A stretch of DNA of 64,000 nucleotides from Mycocentrospora acerina (lineage: Eukaryota; Ascomycota; Dothideomycetes; Pleosporales). This document shows, piece after piece, positions 45,113 through 58,315 of the stretch (position 1 is the stretch's first letter; every line of letters begins with the position of its first letter). A model generated the notes under the pieces. That model had not been told where the DNA came from, searched no databases, and worked only from the letters and a program-made list of their open reading frames with translations. The position numbers and the translations under genes were made by a program. The stretch spans positions 105,964 to 169,963 of the forward strand of contig JAKUHH010000207.1 of assembly GCA_022701365.1 (NCBI GenBank), read 5' to 3'.

Positions 45113-48100
45113 TTGAGGAGGTCTGTGTAATGCGATTAGGAATTTGATTGTAAGCAAGATTGAATGCTTTTCTAATTCTTTTCAACAAAGAATTTTCTTG
45201 GGGAAAACAAAAAAAATCAGTCAAGAGACAAAACATAGTATGGTATTTTTCTAAAATAATTATAAGTGCAAGTCTGCAAATCTTTAACTTTACGTGTCAA
45301 CTATAAATAACATTTTCAGGAAGATAGCACTAACCAATCAATCATCTGCAAATATTTTAAATATCAACAAGGTTCTTGGATTGAGGGAACTTTATTTGTT
45401 AAACTCAATTTTGTTGCTTTGTACTAAAACTAGGTTATTGGAATCTGCTACTCTGCACAACAGCAAATTGCATAAAATCGAAAACGAACTAAGTGAATCA
45501 CTATTGTCGATGTCATAGTTGGTGTTTCTAAGAAAGAAATCCAGAATCTTATCATTGGAAAATTGGATTATACCATAACATCTCGTTGCGATATAAAATT
45601 ATAGATACAGATCCTGTCAGATAGACGATTGAATGATCCTATTAGACGAACGATACGAAACTAATGCGTATGTTGCAATGTTTAAACACTAACAGCTTAG
45701 ATAACGCAAATAACAGCTTCGATTTTCTATAGCTGACAGATCGCACATGTGTGAAACCTAATTTCTTCCAAAAGACCTTCGTGTATTTCATGTCTTTATA
45801 GAGACTGGTTCCGTTTTTCCAATCCGAGACTGTCCCAAAGCGTGATATGAGCATACTGAGATTGAATATTGCTCTAAGGTCATTGCAAGCATCATGATTC
45901 TTAGATTGCCTAATAACCTGCTCTATCCAGTGAGTATATCCAACCAGTATATCGCAAAAGAAGGAAATGAAAGGAAATTTTACCAAGAAAGGTCGTGAAG
46001 ACACCGTTTGGTTTGCCATCGATATGGCGACGATTGGCGTCGTATCCTCATGTGGTCCTTCATAGAGTTACTCAAAGGGCCATAACCATTGGGAATTTCC
46101 TAGCGAGTGTTGAAAGCTGCTCTAGAGTGGATAAGTTTGATTTAGAGTATAAATTACCTCTCTCGAAAACAACTATCATCGCTCTAATAAGACAGCGATA
46201 ATCGTAAGCCATACAGTAATCCTGTCTGATACACTCCAGCCCCAATCACCCTATAGGTCGGTTACAGCTCCATTATTTGTGATATTATTGCGGTTAAAAT
46301 TGATTAGATGGTTCTGTGTGTACTTCTCTATTCTTTCTTCACAAATCGACGTTCCAAAGTAGTTTCAGAGATGTGCCTCTGTGATGTTTTCGAACTGCTA
46401 AAAGAAGCAGTGATAAAAATCATAAATCTAATTCGCCATGGAGATTTACCTTTTAAAATGTATTTCTTAGGCAGTAGTGAGATCTCTATTGTTGAAGAAG
46501 CTGGCACAGATTTAATCTGCCCGAAACATTGGCAGAATCACATCTGTTGTATTCTCAAGATCACTACATAAGACGATAACATTACACGCAAAACTCAACA
46601 TAATTAGCCATACTCGTACATTTGTGTTAACCAGGGTCCCAAAATATTTTGGATGATAGCAAGAGATCACTTCCGAATTTTTTGCTTTTTTCTAGACAAA
46701 TCGTTACGAGCGCTGATAAGAAATTTAACAACCTTTGGAGAATTAGTTGTAAGAATTAGAGACTCCAGGTTATCTAAGAGTAATAAAGAAAGCTGATATG
46801 ACAAAAATATGTTAGATTTTATTCTTATTACATTGTATAAATGATATCATCAGTATTTAATATAATAAAAAAAGTAATTTAAAATTAATTCTATCATCCT
46901 TTTGACTGTTAGCTGTGTGCCGGATCGGTCAAGGATTTACGGACGAACTCCTCCGTCATACGATGTCCTTTTTTTTCATACCCAAAATCCTGCCTCGGCT
47001 GCGAAGGAACATTATTGTAAAAAGTAACAAACGTATCAAAGGAAAATTTAGAAGTTGAATCTGCCGCATAGGAGTACATATACTTACTTGCTGCCAAAAA
47101 TGTGCTTATATTTTGATGCATCATAGGACTGATTAAGTCTTTAGACATGAAGAAATGTTAAACTAGATAGACGCTCGATTCTCACACCCTAGCAGATGTA
47201 ATCTAGTGTTTGTGTCGGCTCAAAGATGATTACTCATCAGGGTTCGCGATAGTGGCCATAAAGACTCCTTCTGCTATTAGTTGTGGTAGCCATCCGTACA
47301 CTTACGATCGCACACAAACAATATCGCAATCTGCTAGGAATTTTTGGTACTCTTATTTAGAAGTTAATAATTAAAAGCACACGATAAGCAGAACTAATTT
47401 ACGTTATGATGTAAAACTTATGTGCAAAGATTTTCTGTTGTGCGTTAAACAAAGATGGATCAAAAGGAGATCTGCTTGAATGTGATCCTACTACAACTAT
47501 CGCTACTACTACACAATTGCTTAAACTTAGAGTTTGGGCAAGTTTTTCCTGGATATCAATCCATCACAATAATTTCTATTCTAGAAATTACATAACACTT
47601 CTTGCAGGCTCTGATCAAAGTCCTACATGCAAATTTAACATGTAAGCGACTAATAGGAGGAGAAACCTGCTCTATTATTATAGGTGTTAATGTATGAGAC
47701 TGCATAGGCGTTGGGTTCTGAAATGCTCACACATATGAGAGTACCCTAGTGTTGGCTGACTGAACCTAGAGCTCCTTGTACTAGCTCTAAAGACAAGGTT
47801 CAACTTTAAATCAATACAGTCATGCTTAGAAAAATTAAAGAACCTTAAATTCTTCGCTGGAGCAATCGATCGAAAATGTCTTGCCAATTGATTAGGAAAG
47901 TTGCTGATCAATGATTACTGTTGCTCTGCATTCTCTTTATTTTGTATATGTCAAGTTATCGATGAATTTGTGAAAAAGTAACGTCAAAATTGTTCTAATT
48001 CCCATACTCCGTCTCAATTTGTTCAGCGTATATCAATGTTCTAACATGACACCTGAAAATGACAGATCTGAAGATGTACTTTCCGATGACAGACCTGCTC

Positions 48101-48420
48101 GAATCTATGCTAATCGGTGACGCACTAACTTGTGCCCGGTCGGAGCATAAAACCTCCGCTTCTAATCTTCTACCGGCGAGAGCGGACGAATTATTGTCCC
48201 GTCGGGGGTCTGTTTCTGTATCGATTTGTTCAATATGATCGAATGCGCTTAACTCATCATTTGTAGTTGCAAAGGTGGTGTGAGAAATGAGGGGTAGGTG
48301 AAGTAACCACAAGTGATGCTTAGTAAGATTGCTCTATAACTATGCTCTGTCGATGACCCTCCGACATCAACCATCCAACCGAATTTCCATCACGAGTGAT
48401 CCACAAACTCTAGACAAGCT
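45113..48420. other. Long AT-rich gene-poor region
   Basis: More than 3 kb without a supported gene. On the minus strand at 46909-47148 a frame has splice-like signals (donor GTAAGT, acceptor TCGCAG) and a protein-like end (HRMTEEFVRKSLTDPAHS), but the exon phases do not match. It may be a relic. Confidence 0.45.
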
Positions 48421-49523
48421 ATGGTTAAAAAATTGATCACCATCGTCGGAATCACTGGTAATCAAGTTAGTTGCACCAAAATCGACCTTCAATTGCGTTC
48501 TTCCGTCACACCTACTGACATTCTATCAGGGGGCCTCTGTAGCGGACGCTTTTCTCCAGGAACCGGGCTGGACGATTAGAGGTATCAGCCGCGATCCTAA
48601 TAAAGCTTCTAGCAAAGAATGGTCCAAAAAAGGCGTTGAAATAGTGAGCGCTGACTTGGACGATGTTTCAAGTCTCAAGGCCGCTTTCAGAGGCTCTAAC
48701 GCGATATTTGGAGTGACCGACTTTTGGCAGCATGTCAAGGATTCCGCCAATCATCAGAAAGCCCAAGAGACTGGCAAGACTATTAATATTGTCGCATATG
48801 AGGCCGAGCTTCAACAAGGAAAGAACATTGTCGATGCTGCAGAAGCAACAGAAGATACGCTTGATACGCTAGTGCTCAGTGTACTTTCAGAGAGCAAGAA
48901 ATACTCCCATGGAAAAATTACTTGGAATTATCATTTCGATGGGAAATGGAAATTCGTTGAGTACTTGCGGTTGACATATCCGACACTGTACAGGAAAACC
49001 TCTCTGTTCCAGGCTGGCTTCTACATTTCGAATTTGGAAAGCCAGATGGCACCCAAAAAGGTTGACTATTACCAAAAAAAAAAGCTTTCAAAACGTGAAC
49101 TGACAAGCTTAGGTGTCTGACAATGAGTATGTTTTCGCTCTTCCTGTTGATGGTGACAAGCAGATTCCTGTTTACCATGCAAGAGATGATTCCGGACCAC
49201 TAGTCAAGGCGCTCATCAAATCATCTCCTGGAAAGAATCTTATGGGATACAGTGGACATATTAGCTTCAATGAGTTAGCCGATCTCTGGAGTAAAAAATT
49301 AGGAAAGTCAATCAAGTTTCAACGATCTACAGTTCAAGATATGGAAAAAATTATGCCAGGAGGCATTGGTAGAGAAATAGGTGAGATGCTGGAGTACATC
49401 AGTGATCCAGGCTACTTTGGAGGTGAGGAGGCGGTTCAGGAGCTTGGACTTATTAAGCCAAGCGATCTAGGAGTGACTGGTCTGACTGATGTGCGCGAAT
49501 ATCTTCGTGATCTAAAAGTTTAG
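48421..49523 (+). CDS. NmrA-like NAD(P)-binding protein (second copy type)
   Basis: Three exons (48421-48465, 48530-49060, 49113-49523) join in frame to 328 residues. The first short exon carries the start of the dinucleotide loop, VGITGNQ, completed by GASVADAF across the 64-base intron. Next come TIRGISRDPNKASSKEW, VEIVSADLDDVSSLKAAF and AIFGVTDFW, all typical of NmrA/HSCARG-like proteins. The second intron (49061-49112) has a weak donor GTTGAC and contains ten As, but removing it restores frame and gives a family-like VFALPVDGDKQIPVYHARDD. The protein probably binds NADP and acts as a redox-sensing regulator or reductase in the cytosol. It is clearly diverged from the other NmrA-like protein in the window, so not a recent duplicate. 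Confidence 0.85.
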
Positions 49524-51149
49524 CTACCAAAATTTAAAACAAGATATGTATAGCGGTGGATTGGAGTGAACGATTCGAAGCTTTATTTTATTTCTTAGGC
49601 AAAAATTAGCATCACTATTCAAATCCACTTCTAAAAAACAAAATTAAATTTTAAAAGATACGCGCTTGTTGATTATATTATAAAAATCATTCAATTTTTG
49701 AAGCACATTCCCGGCATCTTTCATAATTCCAAAGTATTGTTCTTCAGTCAATAATACACATCTTCTTGATATCACAGCACGACGGTCGGCCTTTTTGTCG
49801 ATGATATAACATCAAAACTTGTTGTTTTGTTCATTAAAACCCGATGAGCAGCTCATGCTCTCGATTCTTGATTCAGAGACAATCAAACATATTAATCAAC
49901 ATAAGCGATACATTAGGTATATCGTTACGCAAACAGCCACTGTTTGTACATATTACATTTCTTTTTTGAATGTTGACTGTTAAACCCTATGTGCAATAGT
50001 AGTAACAATGAAGCTACGAGCCTTGGATGCACATCTTCTATTCAGAATTATTTGATTGAACTTATCTATGAGAATCTTTACGATGTCCCTAATAGAGAAA
50101 ACTAACTGTTTTGTCTTCAAAAACAAAGCCTCTTGTGGGATCAAGAAATGATTAAATAGCGAATAAAAACTTTTACCAGAAACCTGCAATATATTGATGG
50201 TATTGCTGGTGAAATAATTTGAGTAAAGCTGTGAAGAGTTGGTTTTTGATTTTTGATAGCCATTCTCTATTCTTTTCTGACACTGATGGGATCAATCATA
50301 AGCTCTAGATCATGATGAGATACCTGAAAGTAAAATTGATGTAAATACATTGCTACATCCGTTACTTTGTTTCTTACAGAATGATTTGTCTTAGTGTGAC
50401 TCCCCATTCTCAGCCAACACTTGTGTAATGTAAATCGTATGAGTAAGTTTGCGCCTAGCGACTATTCAGTCTCTTATTTAAGCACTCATAAACAGATAAT
50501 AATTTGTTCCTTTAATGACTCTCTCATCTTCGTTATGAAAAAGTATTTTTACACTCATACAACGCACAATTCTAACATGCTATTTGCCTATTAAGGTAGC
50601 TTCTTTTAATTGCCCGTAGAATTAGAAACAACTTCACATCTTGTCTTGTGCGATCTAGTAACTTCTGATAGACACGGTCAGTGAGATAAGGCAGCAGATG
50701 CTAAACTTCGGTATTGCAGAAATGAAAGTCGAAAAAATAAATACAGGAGTAAAAAGAACGTATTCATTAATTCTTGCAGTTTATTCAAACTTCAGAAAAG
50801 GAGAAAGTATCTTGTAACTTGCTTCGAAAAGCCAGTTTCACAATGCAAAATAAATACAGACTAAAACGCAGACCTCAGAAGCCTTGAGAAGTATGAAGAG
50901 CATTAAGTTGGTCTTTGAATTTTTTTTAACGCAGTACGTAAAATAGAGTTGTTGATAAGTGTAGAAGAAAGTACTTAAATTAAGTACTATTCACAAGAAC
51001 TGATAGTTGAATTGTCATGCGTACCAAGTAGAGCCTGAAATTTGTATCTACTTACGAATAGAATAGGTGAAGTTCTCCAAGTTTCCATAGTAATGAATTT
51101 ACGACAAAGGAGCATGAAAGCTGAAGTATTCAATATTGCTTGCCAAAAC
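49524..51149. other. AT-rich intergenic region between convergent genes
   Basis: The 3' flanks of the NmrA-like gene and the TRI14-like gene. No gene or repeat recognised. Confidence 0.5.
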
Positions 51150-52292
51150 CTATGCTCTAATCAACGCCTCTACCTGATCTGTGATGTCATAGAAGGGGAA
51201 TTCGGTCCTATTTCCTGCCAATGTTCCAAGAACAACCTCATCTCCGGTATGCAATACGACCATATTCAACCCATCACCAACTTGCACTGCTGCCGTTGCC
51301 AAGTAGTTATCTGGTAATTTAAATGACGATTTGAGTACAGTCCCCAGATACTCTGCCGATTTCCATTTTCCGTTCCTGCTTCTCATTACCCTGATCCCAG
51401 GTCCACCAGCTATGAGAAGAATAGTGCCGTGGTATTTTGGTGGTAGATAGCTGGCATCAGAGTCGAAAAACTTGTGACCGGGAGTTACTGGAATGATGGT
51501 GGGATTTCCTTTCGAAGAACGCATGTCAAATTTGAGTAATTGCCCGTTACTGTTATCGTGCGTAAGGAGCATCCAATCTTTCGCTGCTAAACCGCCGAAA
51601 CCATCTATGCTTGTATCCCGGGGTTGACTAAGAAACCACTCCTTCACTTTCGGAGTGTCTCTCCCGTTAAATTTTTCCAGCCTTAAAATACTCCCAGTAA
51701 ACATGCTATTAATGTACACATTCCCAGCTGGATCCTGCTCAAGATCCGCAAACCCGCCGTATTTCCCTTGAGTAGTGACCGTGAGGTTGGCTTTGTAAAG
51801 GATTTCTTTAGTTTTCGGATCCCAGAGCATGACAATGTTTGAGCCGGATACGTTCGAACCTAATGGTGGCTGAACAAAGGCAGCTCCAGCATTGGCGAGA
51901 ATGGAGATTAGTCCCGTTCGTTGATCGATTTCAATACCGGAAACGAAGAGCCCTGGGATATGAGATATACCAGGGAATTCGATAATGTCGACCAGCTTGT
52001 TCTCGTAAGGGTCAAAGACCGCCATTGTGCCATTGTAGAGGCTCCTAATGTAGTAAATTAGTAACACCGATAAATTTTACTATACAAAATCGACGTACGA
52101 CACATAAAGTAGACATGAGTTCAGATCAAAGTCTGCATTCTCAGGATATAGTTGAAATTGTTCAATGGTAAAGTTGTTGTTGAATGGAGGGCAAGAATTT
52201 GACTCATTCTTCCCTTTGTAAAGACTCGGGGATGCTAGAACAACCTGTAGGGTATTTGCCAGAAAAGCTACAAAGAGAAATGAAGAAAGCAT
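51150..52292 (-). CDS. Secreted TRI14-like beta-propeller protein
   Basis: Two exons (52099-52292 and 51150-52044; intron 54 bases) join in frame to 362 residues. The ATG at 52292 starts a signal peptide (MLSSFLFVAFLANTLQ). The body follows TRI14 of the trichothecene cluster: FQLYPENADFDLNSCLLYVS, MAVFDPYENKLVDIIEFPG, YKANLTVTTQGKYGGFADLE, LLTHDNSNGQLLKFDM, DASYLPPKYHGTILLIAGG and GKWKSAEYLGTVL. These repeats suggest a six-bladed propeller. TRI14 affects virulence and toxin production in Fusarium, by an unknown mechanism. No other trichothecene gene (such as a terpene synthase or TRI-type P450) is in this window, so this is a stand-alone family member. Several N-glycosylation sites support secretion. 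Confidence 0.83.
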
Positions 52293-55105
52293 GTTTATCA
52301 AATGTGGTGTTTTTACTTGTTGTTGATGTGCATTTCTAAGTGTTCGGCATACAATGAGTTCAAGTACTTGGATTGTAAGTAATGAGATGGAGCTTCGAAC
52401 CAAATTGGATTCATAAGAAAATGGATTTCTAATGGGAGTACGACACGGAGCGATTTACTTGGTATGTGCTTGCTTGCCTTACCAATCCCATATGGGACGC
52501 TAAATCTGATAGGTATCTTTTACCCCAGGCGCGCTATTGGTACGATAGGTATGGAATACATGGACCCATTGTCTTTGTCGTATGCAGGGAACTACGCAAT
52601 TTAGTCAGAACGTAGTGGTGGAACCTAGGCCGAGTTATTTACCGAAATCTCCGCAAATGCAAGGGCATCCATGTTGAGCTCCCGGAGACTTGGCGTCGTA
52701 AGAAAATTGAGATGAGCTACAGAATTACCAACCTTTACAAGTGAGTGTTCATTCAAACAGTGTTTGCTCGGTCTCTATAATATTTCAATAGAATATTAAG
52801 TTGTTGAGCCTCAAAATCGTCAAAATTTATAGCAAGGAAACTAGTAAATTGCGGAGATCGAAGGTTAAGAGTAGCGCACCAACCTGAATTCATCTACCAA
52901 GCTGCTTCATTACTGATTTCGCTAAATTATTCTTTTATTCTTTGCTTTACATCTCGGTAGCCCCGCGTACTATGTTTTAGTAAATGCGTAAGGCCGGTGA
53001 GATGATGCCGATCGTGCACGGGCGAGATAGATATCAAACAAGAGAAAATTAGTATCTAATTCGACGACCAAGGAGTTCAAGAGAAGAGGAGCACTAAGGA
53101 GGTACTTCTTTTAACATAAGCCTAGGTAATAATTTTGAGGACAATGTTTACGAAAATCATACACCTCTGACTAAAACGAGACTAATTTACAATTCCCTGA
53201 TTAGCTATTGCATTTGTTTCTGGATCTTTTATCGCGCGCCTATCACGGAAATTTATCTGCTTCATAAGATATTACTTTGCTAACAAATAAATCTCTCTAG
53301 AACGTTTTGAATTAAGTTCTAAATTCAGGTATTGTGTTATTTTGTTTAATGCGAACATAATGTCAATGATGCTTTCCCAATTATCGAAATATCAGTCAGG
53401 ATCAATAGATCATATAGGGCGACAAAATCTCTAACAAATGATGTTTTTCATATTTGATCATAGATCAACTGTAATGATTTCTTATTCAAATTCGATTTTT
53501 CAATGAACCCACACTAATTGCTTATAGTGGTTGTCTCTATTTGTGTAGAGGAAATGGAGTATAGCGTTATTTGCATTGACTTCAATATTTTTTCTTGTTA
53601 TTCATGTCAATATTGTTCATAATTTCCATCTCAAAAAACCCTGTACAATTTATACCCTAAAAATGTGCATAGTCACACATCAGGCACTAGGTCTAATGCC
53701 TCCGACATTGCGTCAAGACGGTTCAATCTTGGCAAAAGATAGTCTTCTGGTGTGAAACAATCGACATGCAGTGACGCCTACTGGCGTACTTTCGAAATCA
53801 CGTCTCTTTTCACAAGGACATACCATGTGAAAGGTGTAGAACATGAAATACTTAAAAACTTGATTTGGACAAGAGCTAGATAAGTCTACTAACCAGTGGC
53901 GACCTTCAAATAAATGCCTCATTCTCATCTTGTGCGAGATAGAATGATAAATAACTGCCGTAATAATTGTAAGATGGACTTTGGTATGACAAGTTAGCTC
54001 GATCTTAGCTTTCGGGAACGCCGATATTATTTTAGAGTGGCAAGGGTCTCCTGGTCTAGCGAAGCTGATAAATCCTAAGCTAGTTTAAACGAAACCTCAA
54101 TCCTCATGCCAAGACACGTATTTCTGGAAGCAAGAGCTTGGTACTTGTATACTATTTTTCTTATTTGCTCTTCAAGCCCACGTATAAGCGAAAAATAGAT
54201 TTTTTGGTTTTCTTTCACAGACTTCAACTCGGAGATCGCACATCACTAAGTATCGACGATGTGAATTCCAGGTAATTTTATCAGAAGCCTGAAATTGCAA
54301 CTTTAACAACAATCAATCCCGATTCTCGTCAACAATAAAAGCCAATAAAGCATTTTTGTAATATCTCATTCAAGACTCAGCTACTTGTTCAAATGCGCTA
54401 CTCAAAATACTTCAGTAAAGCGAGCGAGGTACAAGGAAAGCAGTCCGAATTTTGCAGAGAAAATTCAACATGCTAATTCACCAAAATCCAACTTGCAACT
54501 ACTCTCTTGATCTAAAACGTAGGCACCAACGGCTAAGAATTTTTTTAAACATCTACGAGAAAATAATAAACAACGGAGAATGGTAGATATCTTACTAGTG
54601 CTTGTAACCAGCGTTTCAATATCTTATCACGTCGAATGTAGTACTACACATAGATAAATCAATTACTTTTCTCATTCGATCAAGGAAATTTAAACATTAA
54701 TTAATGAACAATGCTAAGAAAGACTTGAATTGTCGCGTTCTCGAATAGTAGCTTGCCACGGTTGTCGGATAGAGCGTATGCCGTTATATTTTTAATTTGA
54801 TTCTTAGATTCGTACAATAAAACTAGCGAATGAATCATGATAAAAAAACGCGGAAAATACGGAATGATTCCTAGTTTTAACTGATTACCAATACACTGAC
54901 AAAGATTAAGTATTGTTCTGTTGTTTTAGGAATCAATCTTGCTATGATTACGCGTATTACAAATCGCCTCATTACCTTAATCGGAACAATAAATCCGGTG
55001 TTTTGGAGTAGAAATAACAATACTTAATTTCAGGTTGCATTGGTAGCTTCTCAATTACCATAACTCACACTTCATAAAATCATTCTTGCATTAGAAATCT
55101 TTGAA
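52293..55105. other. Long AT-rich gene-poor region
   Basis: Nearly 3 kb with no supported gene. No transposon motif is readable. Composition is AT-rich but still keeps TCA/TGA words, unlike the mutated block after 56398. Confidence 0.5.
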
Positions 55106-56149
55106 ATGGAATATTCAAAACCTGATTCCAATATTGCCGCCGTGCTCAACTCGGCTGGCGAACGGCTTTCCATCGTTACCCGGCCCATTCCCACCCCTGG
55201 CCCCGACGAACTTGTCGTTCGCAACCACGCAATTGCCGGAAATCCAGTAGATTGGAAAATGCAGGAATGGGGTTTTGCAGTCAAATCATATCCTGTAATA
55301 CTCGGAAGTGATGTTTGTGGCGAAGTTACTGCTGTCGGCTCTACAGTCACCAAGTTCAAAGTAGGTGACAGAGTCACGGGTTTTGCTTCAGCCATACACA
55401 CCTTAGACCATGGTGCTTGGCAAACGTATACTTTACTAAATGAGATCATGACAACCAAAATCCCTCATGAGATGGGATGGGCCGAAGGAAGTGTTTTTCC
55501 TGGGGCATTCGCCACTTCAGCTGTTTCTTTGTTTGATATTCTTGGGGTCTCAAAGCCGGATGACAAGAAAATTAGAAATGACTTGAGTGGAAGCGCATTA
55601 ATAATTTGGGGAGCAAGTTCTTCGGTCGGCTGTGCTGCAGTTCAACTGGCGAAGGCAGCAGGCTTGAAGACATTCGTAACGGCTAGCCCTAAAAATCATG
55701 AATATGTTAGGTCTTTAGGTGCGACTGAGGTATTCGACTATCAAGATACGGACATTGTCAAGAAGATTGTCGATGCGGCTAAGTCTGCCGGTGTATCCCT
55801 GAACTTGGGCTACGATACTATTAGTGAAAGGCAAACACTAAAGACAACGGCAGAGATCCTCTACAACTTTGGTCAAGGAAAGCTTGTCACAACACTCCCT
55901 TGGCCTGAGGAGGAGACTAAGCCGGAAGGAATCGAGGTGATTATGACAATGTCTTACAGTTTGAAGATGGACAAGAAGGATTTAGCAGAATGGTTTTTCA
56001 ATGATTACCTCCAGCAATCGTTGGCAGATGGAACTATTGTATCGAGTCCAAAGACCCAGATAGTTGGTGATAGTATCAATTCTGCTCAAATTGCTTTAGA
56101 CGTTCTTCGGGGAGGAGTCAGTAGTAAGAAAGTTGTCGTAGTATTGTAA
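55106..56149 (+). CDS. Zinc-less medium-chain dehydrogenase/reductase (enoyl- or quinone-reductase-like)
   Basis: A single exon of 347 residues. The GroES-like half has AIAGNPVDWKMQEWG and PVILGSDVCGEVTAVGS; the Rossmann half has ALIIWGASSSVGCAAVQLAK, with a GxxxxVG nucleotide loop, then SLGATEVFDYQD. The Cys/His ligands of the catalytic zinc (GHE and the C-rich loop) are missing, as in quinone reductases and the trans-acting enoyl reductases of fungal polyketide clusters. It probably reduces a double bond of an unknown substrate using NADPH, in the cytosol. No polyketide synthase is nearby in this window. It is the last intact gene before the transposon block. Confidence 0.87.
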   Translation: MEYSKPDSNIAAVLNSAGERLSIVTRPIPTPGPDELVVRNHAIAGNPVDWKMQEWGFAVKSYPVILGSDVCGEVTAVGSTVTKFKVGDRVTGFASAIHTLDHGAWQTYTLLNEIMTTKIPHEMGWAEGSVFPGAFATSAVSLFDILGVSKPDDKKIRNDLSGSALIIWGASSSVGCAAVQLAKAAGLKTFVTASPKNHEYVRSLGATEVFDYQDTDIVKKIVDAAKSAGVSLNLGYDTISERQTLKTTAEILYNFGQGKLVTTLPWPEEETKPEGIEVIMTMSYSLKMDKKDLAEWFFNDYLQQSLADGTIVSSPKTQIVGDSINSAQIALDVLRGGVSSKKVVVVL

Positions 56150-56397
56150 ATTAAAGAGTGATATTGAAAACAACGTAATGGTTTAAATTCATATATATAT
56201 CTTACAATTTCAACTCATGTTTTAGGAAAACTTTAATGAGTCTAGCGAAGTTTAAAATCATTCAGGCCTGAAATGTTAAGTTAGAATCAGTATGCTCGTC
56301 AGAAAATGATATATCACTTTTCTATAGCAGAACCAGGCAATAAAGATATCCCCAATACAGACTTATGGGTGTATAGTTGGAACATGATTTTACCAGA

Positions 56398-56410
56398 CTT
56401 TTTTTTTTTA
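56398..56410 (-). other. Poly(A) tail marking the LINE 3' end
   Basis: A run of T on the plus strand lies exactly where sequence changes from ordinary host composition to the stop-rich, YCA-poor block. Read on the element's strand it is a poly(A) tail. Confidence 0.6.
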
Positions 56411-57299
56411 CATCATTTATATTGTATCTATCTAACCTATTGCTAGTCTATTTAGATATAATAATGCCTATGCAGACGTTAGTCTATAAGGCGCTGTTTT
56501 TCCTCCTAGGCTAAGCTCTCTTTTCTAGAGCCCTAGAAGCCTAGTAAAACAGTAGTAGTGTTCTTACTACGCAGCGTAATAAAATAGAGTCTTGTAAACA
56601 GTTATTTATTATTGTAGTAGGCCTTTAGGTTAAGGCTCTTGCAGCAAGCAGCTACTTAGCTGTTGCTATTTTTGTTTTTTGCAAAAACTTAAGCAGTACT
56701 AATTGCCCTACTTTAGTATTAAAGATAGCAGCTAACATTAGCTTGCTTATCTCTTTCTGCATTTGTTTTCTCTCTAAATTGTAGTGTTTGCAATGTAAGA
56801 GCAGGCGCTTAGGTATTTATAATATATTGCAGCTACTAAAGCATGCTCTTTTTTTATCTTTACTTATAGCTCTAGAAAATGCTTTAAAAAAGCCTTTTCC
56901 TAGCTTAAGCTAATAATAAGCTGCTATAATATGCTTAAGAAATAGTAAAGGCTTAGCTTTAAGAGTAAACCTAGGTTGCCCTTTAGTATTACTATTAAAG
57001 AATTTTCCTCTCTCTTTTTCTTTAGCTTATTACTAGCTTATTTGCTATTATAAGGTTATTTCTTCTTTTAGCTTTTTATTTAGATAACTTAAAGTTATAG
57101 TAACTTCTTCTGTTTTTGTGTGCCTTAAGCCTGCCTTAGCTAGCCTATTAGTATAGTTATTTCCTTTAATTTTTTAGTAGCCTAAAATCTACTTAAAATC
57201 TACTCTATTTCTTTATTATACTAATGTTCTGCACAGCCTAGTTATTAGATAGCTAATTTTTTATCCTCCTTTTAATGCAGTGCTTTGCAGCCTCTTTAA

Positions 57300-57530
57300 G
57301 GCTGCTTAGCTATCTATAAAAATATAGATTATTTCTACAAAAAGCTCTTGCAGTACTAAGTTGCTTAACACTCTAAAAATAGCGTACAGCTTAGCGTCTA
57401 TTATTTCTAGGCCTTGTCCTAGGTTGTAGCTTTTTGCCTGCAGGTATTTAAGGCTTAGCAGGTCTATTTAACAATAGCCTGCTGCAGTCTCTTCTCCCTG
57501 TTTTAACCTGTCTGTGTATAGCAAGATAAG
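57300..57530 (-). pseudogene. LINE RNase H relic
   Basis: The frame reads LLYTDRLKQGEETAAGY, stop, then LGQGLEIIDAKLYAIFR. The YTDGS start (here YTDR) and the ExxDAxLYAI step are the RNase H signature seen at the C-terminus of Tad1-type LINEs. Confidence 0.75.
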
Positions 57531-57547
57531 TTAAGCTAGCCTAGTAA

Positions 57548-57601
<54 letters not shown>
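57548..57601 (+). repeat. (TAG)18 microsatellite inside the LINE
   Basis: Eighteen perfect TAG units lie between the RNase H relic and the reverse transcriptase relic. The run may have grown from mutated CAG/TGG codons. Confidence 0.97.
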
Positions 57602-57603
<2 letters not shown>

Positions 57604-58315
57604 CTATAGCTATTGCTATTGCTATTTCTAGCAGTAGCAGCAGCAGCTAGGATTATCTGATTTTTTGTTATTGTTTTTTGTGTTTTTATAGTAACTAGTT
57701 TTAGTAAGCTTTTACTGTCTCTTCTTTGTTTTCTCTAGAAATATAGATAGTAGTATAAGAGTCTGCAGGCTTACTCTACAGCTTTACTAGTAGAACTAAT
57801 ATTTCCTCTGTATTAAAGTGTTTCTCTGTTCTTTAGGCAAGTCTGCTAAGCTAAGTTTAATTTTTTTCTATTTATAATTTTTAAGTATTTTTTTATTGTT
57901 TTTCTCTGCTTATAGCTTTCTTAATAGGGTAATTACTACTTAAGGCTAGTAGCCCTAAAGCATATTGCTAGCACAGCTTTTCTGCTTTAATCTCTAAAAG
58001 TAAAATAGCTGCTTCTATTTCTAGTGCTTTTATAGAAGATCCTTTAAAAGCACCTAGTATTTGTCTTAATACAGTATTTTGCATTATTTATTTATAGCAT
58101 AGCAGTCCTTTATTTCCTTTTTTCTACTATAAGTATGTGCTATAGTCTGCAATAGACTAAATATAAGAAATATATAGCAGTCTAGTTACTTACATGCTAA
58201 GGCCTTTTTATATATTGCTTAGCCTTTGCAGGCTATAGAAAGCTTATTATACTATAGTAACCTTATTTTATATATGCTATTTATAAAATAGCTTTCTATT
58301 TAGAAAAAAGCCTAA

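Noticed and set aside
46909..47148. Minus-strand frame with splice-like signals
   Set aside because: The two halves do not join in phase, and no homologous motif is recognised; kept only as a note in the intergenic entry.
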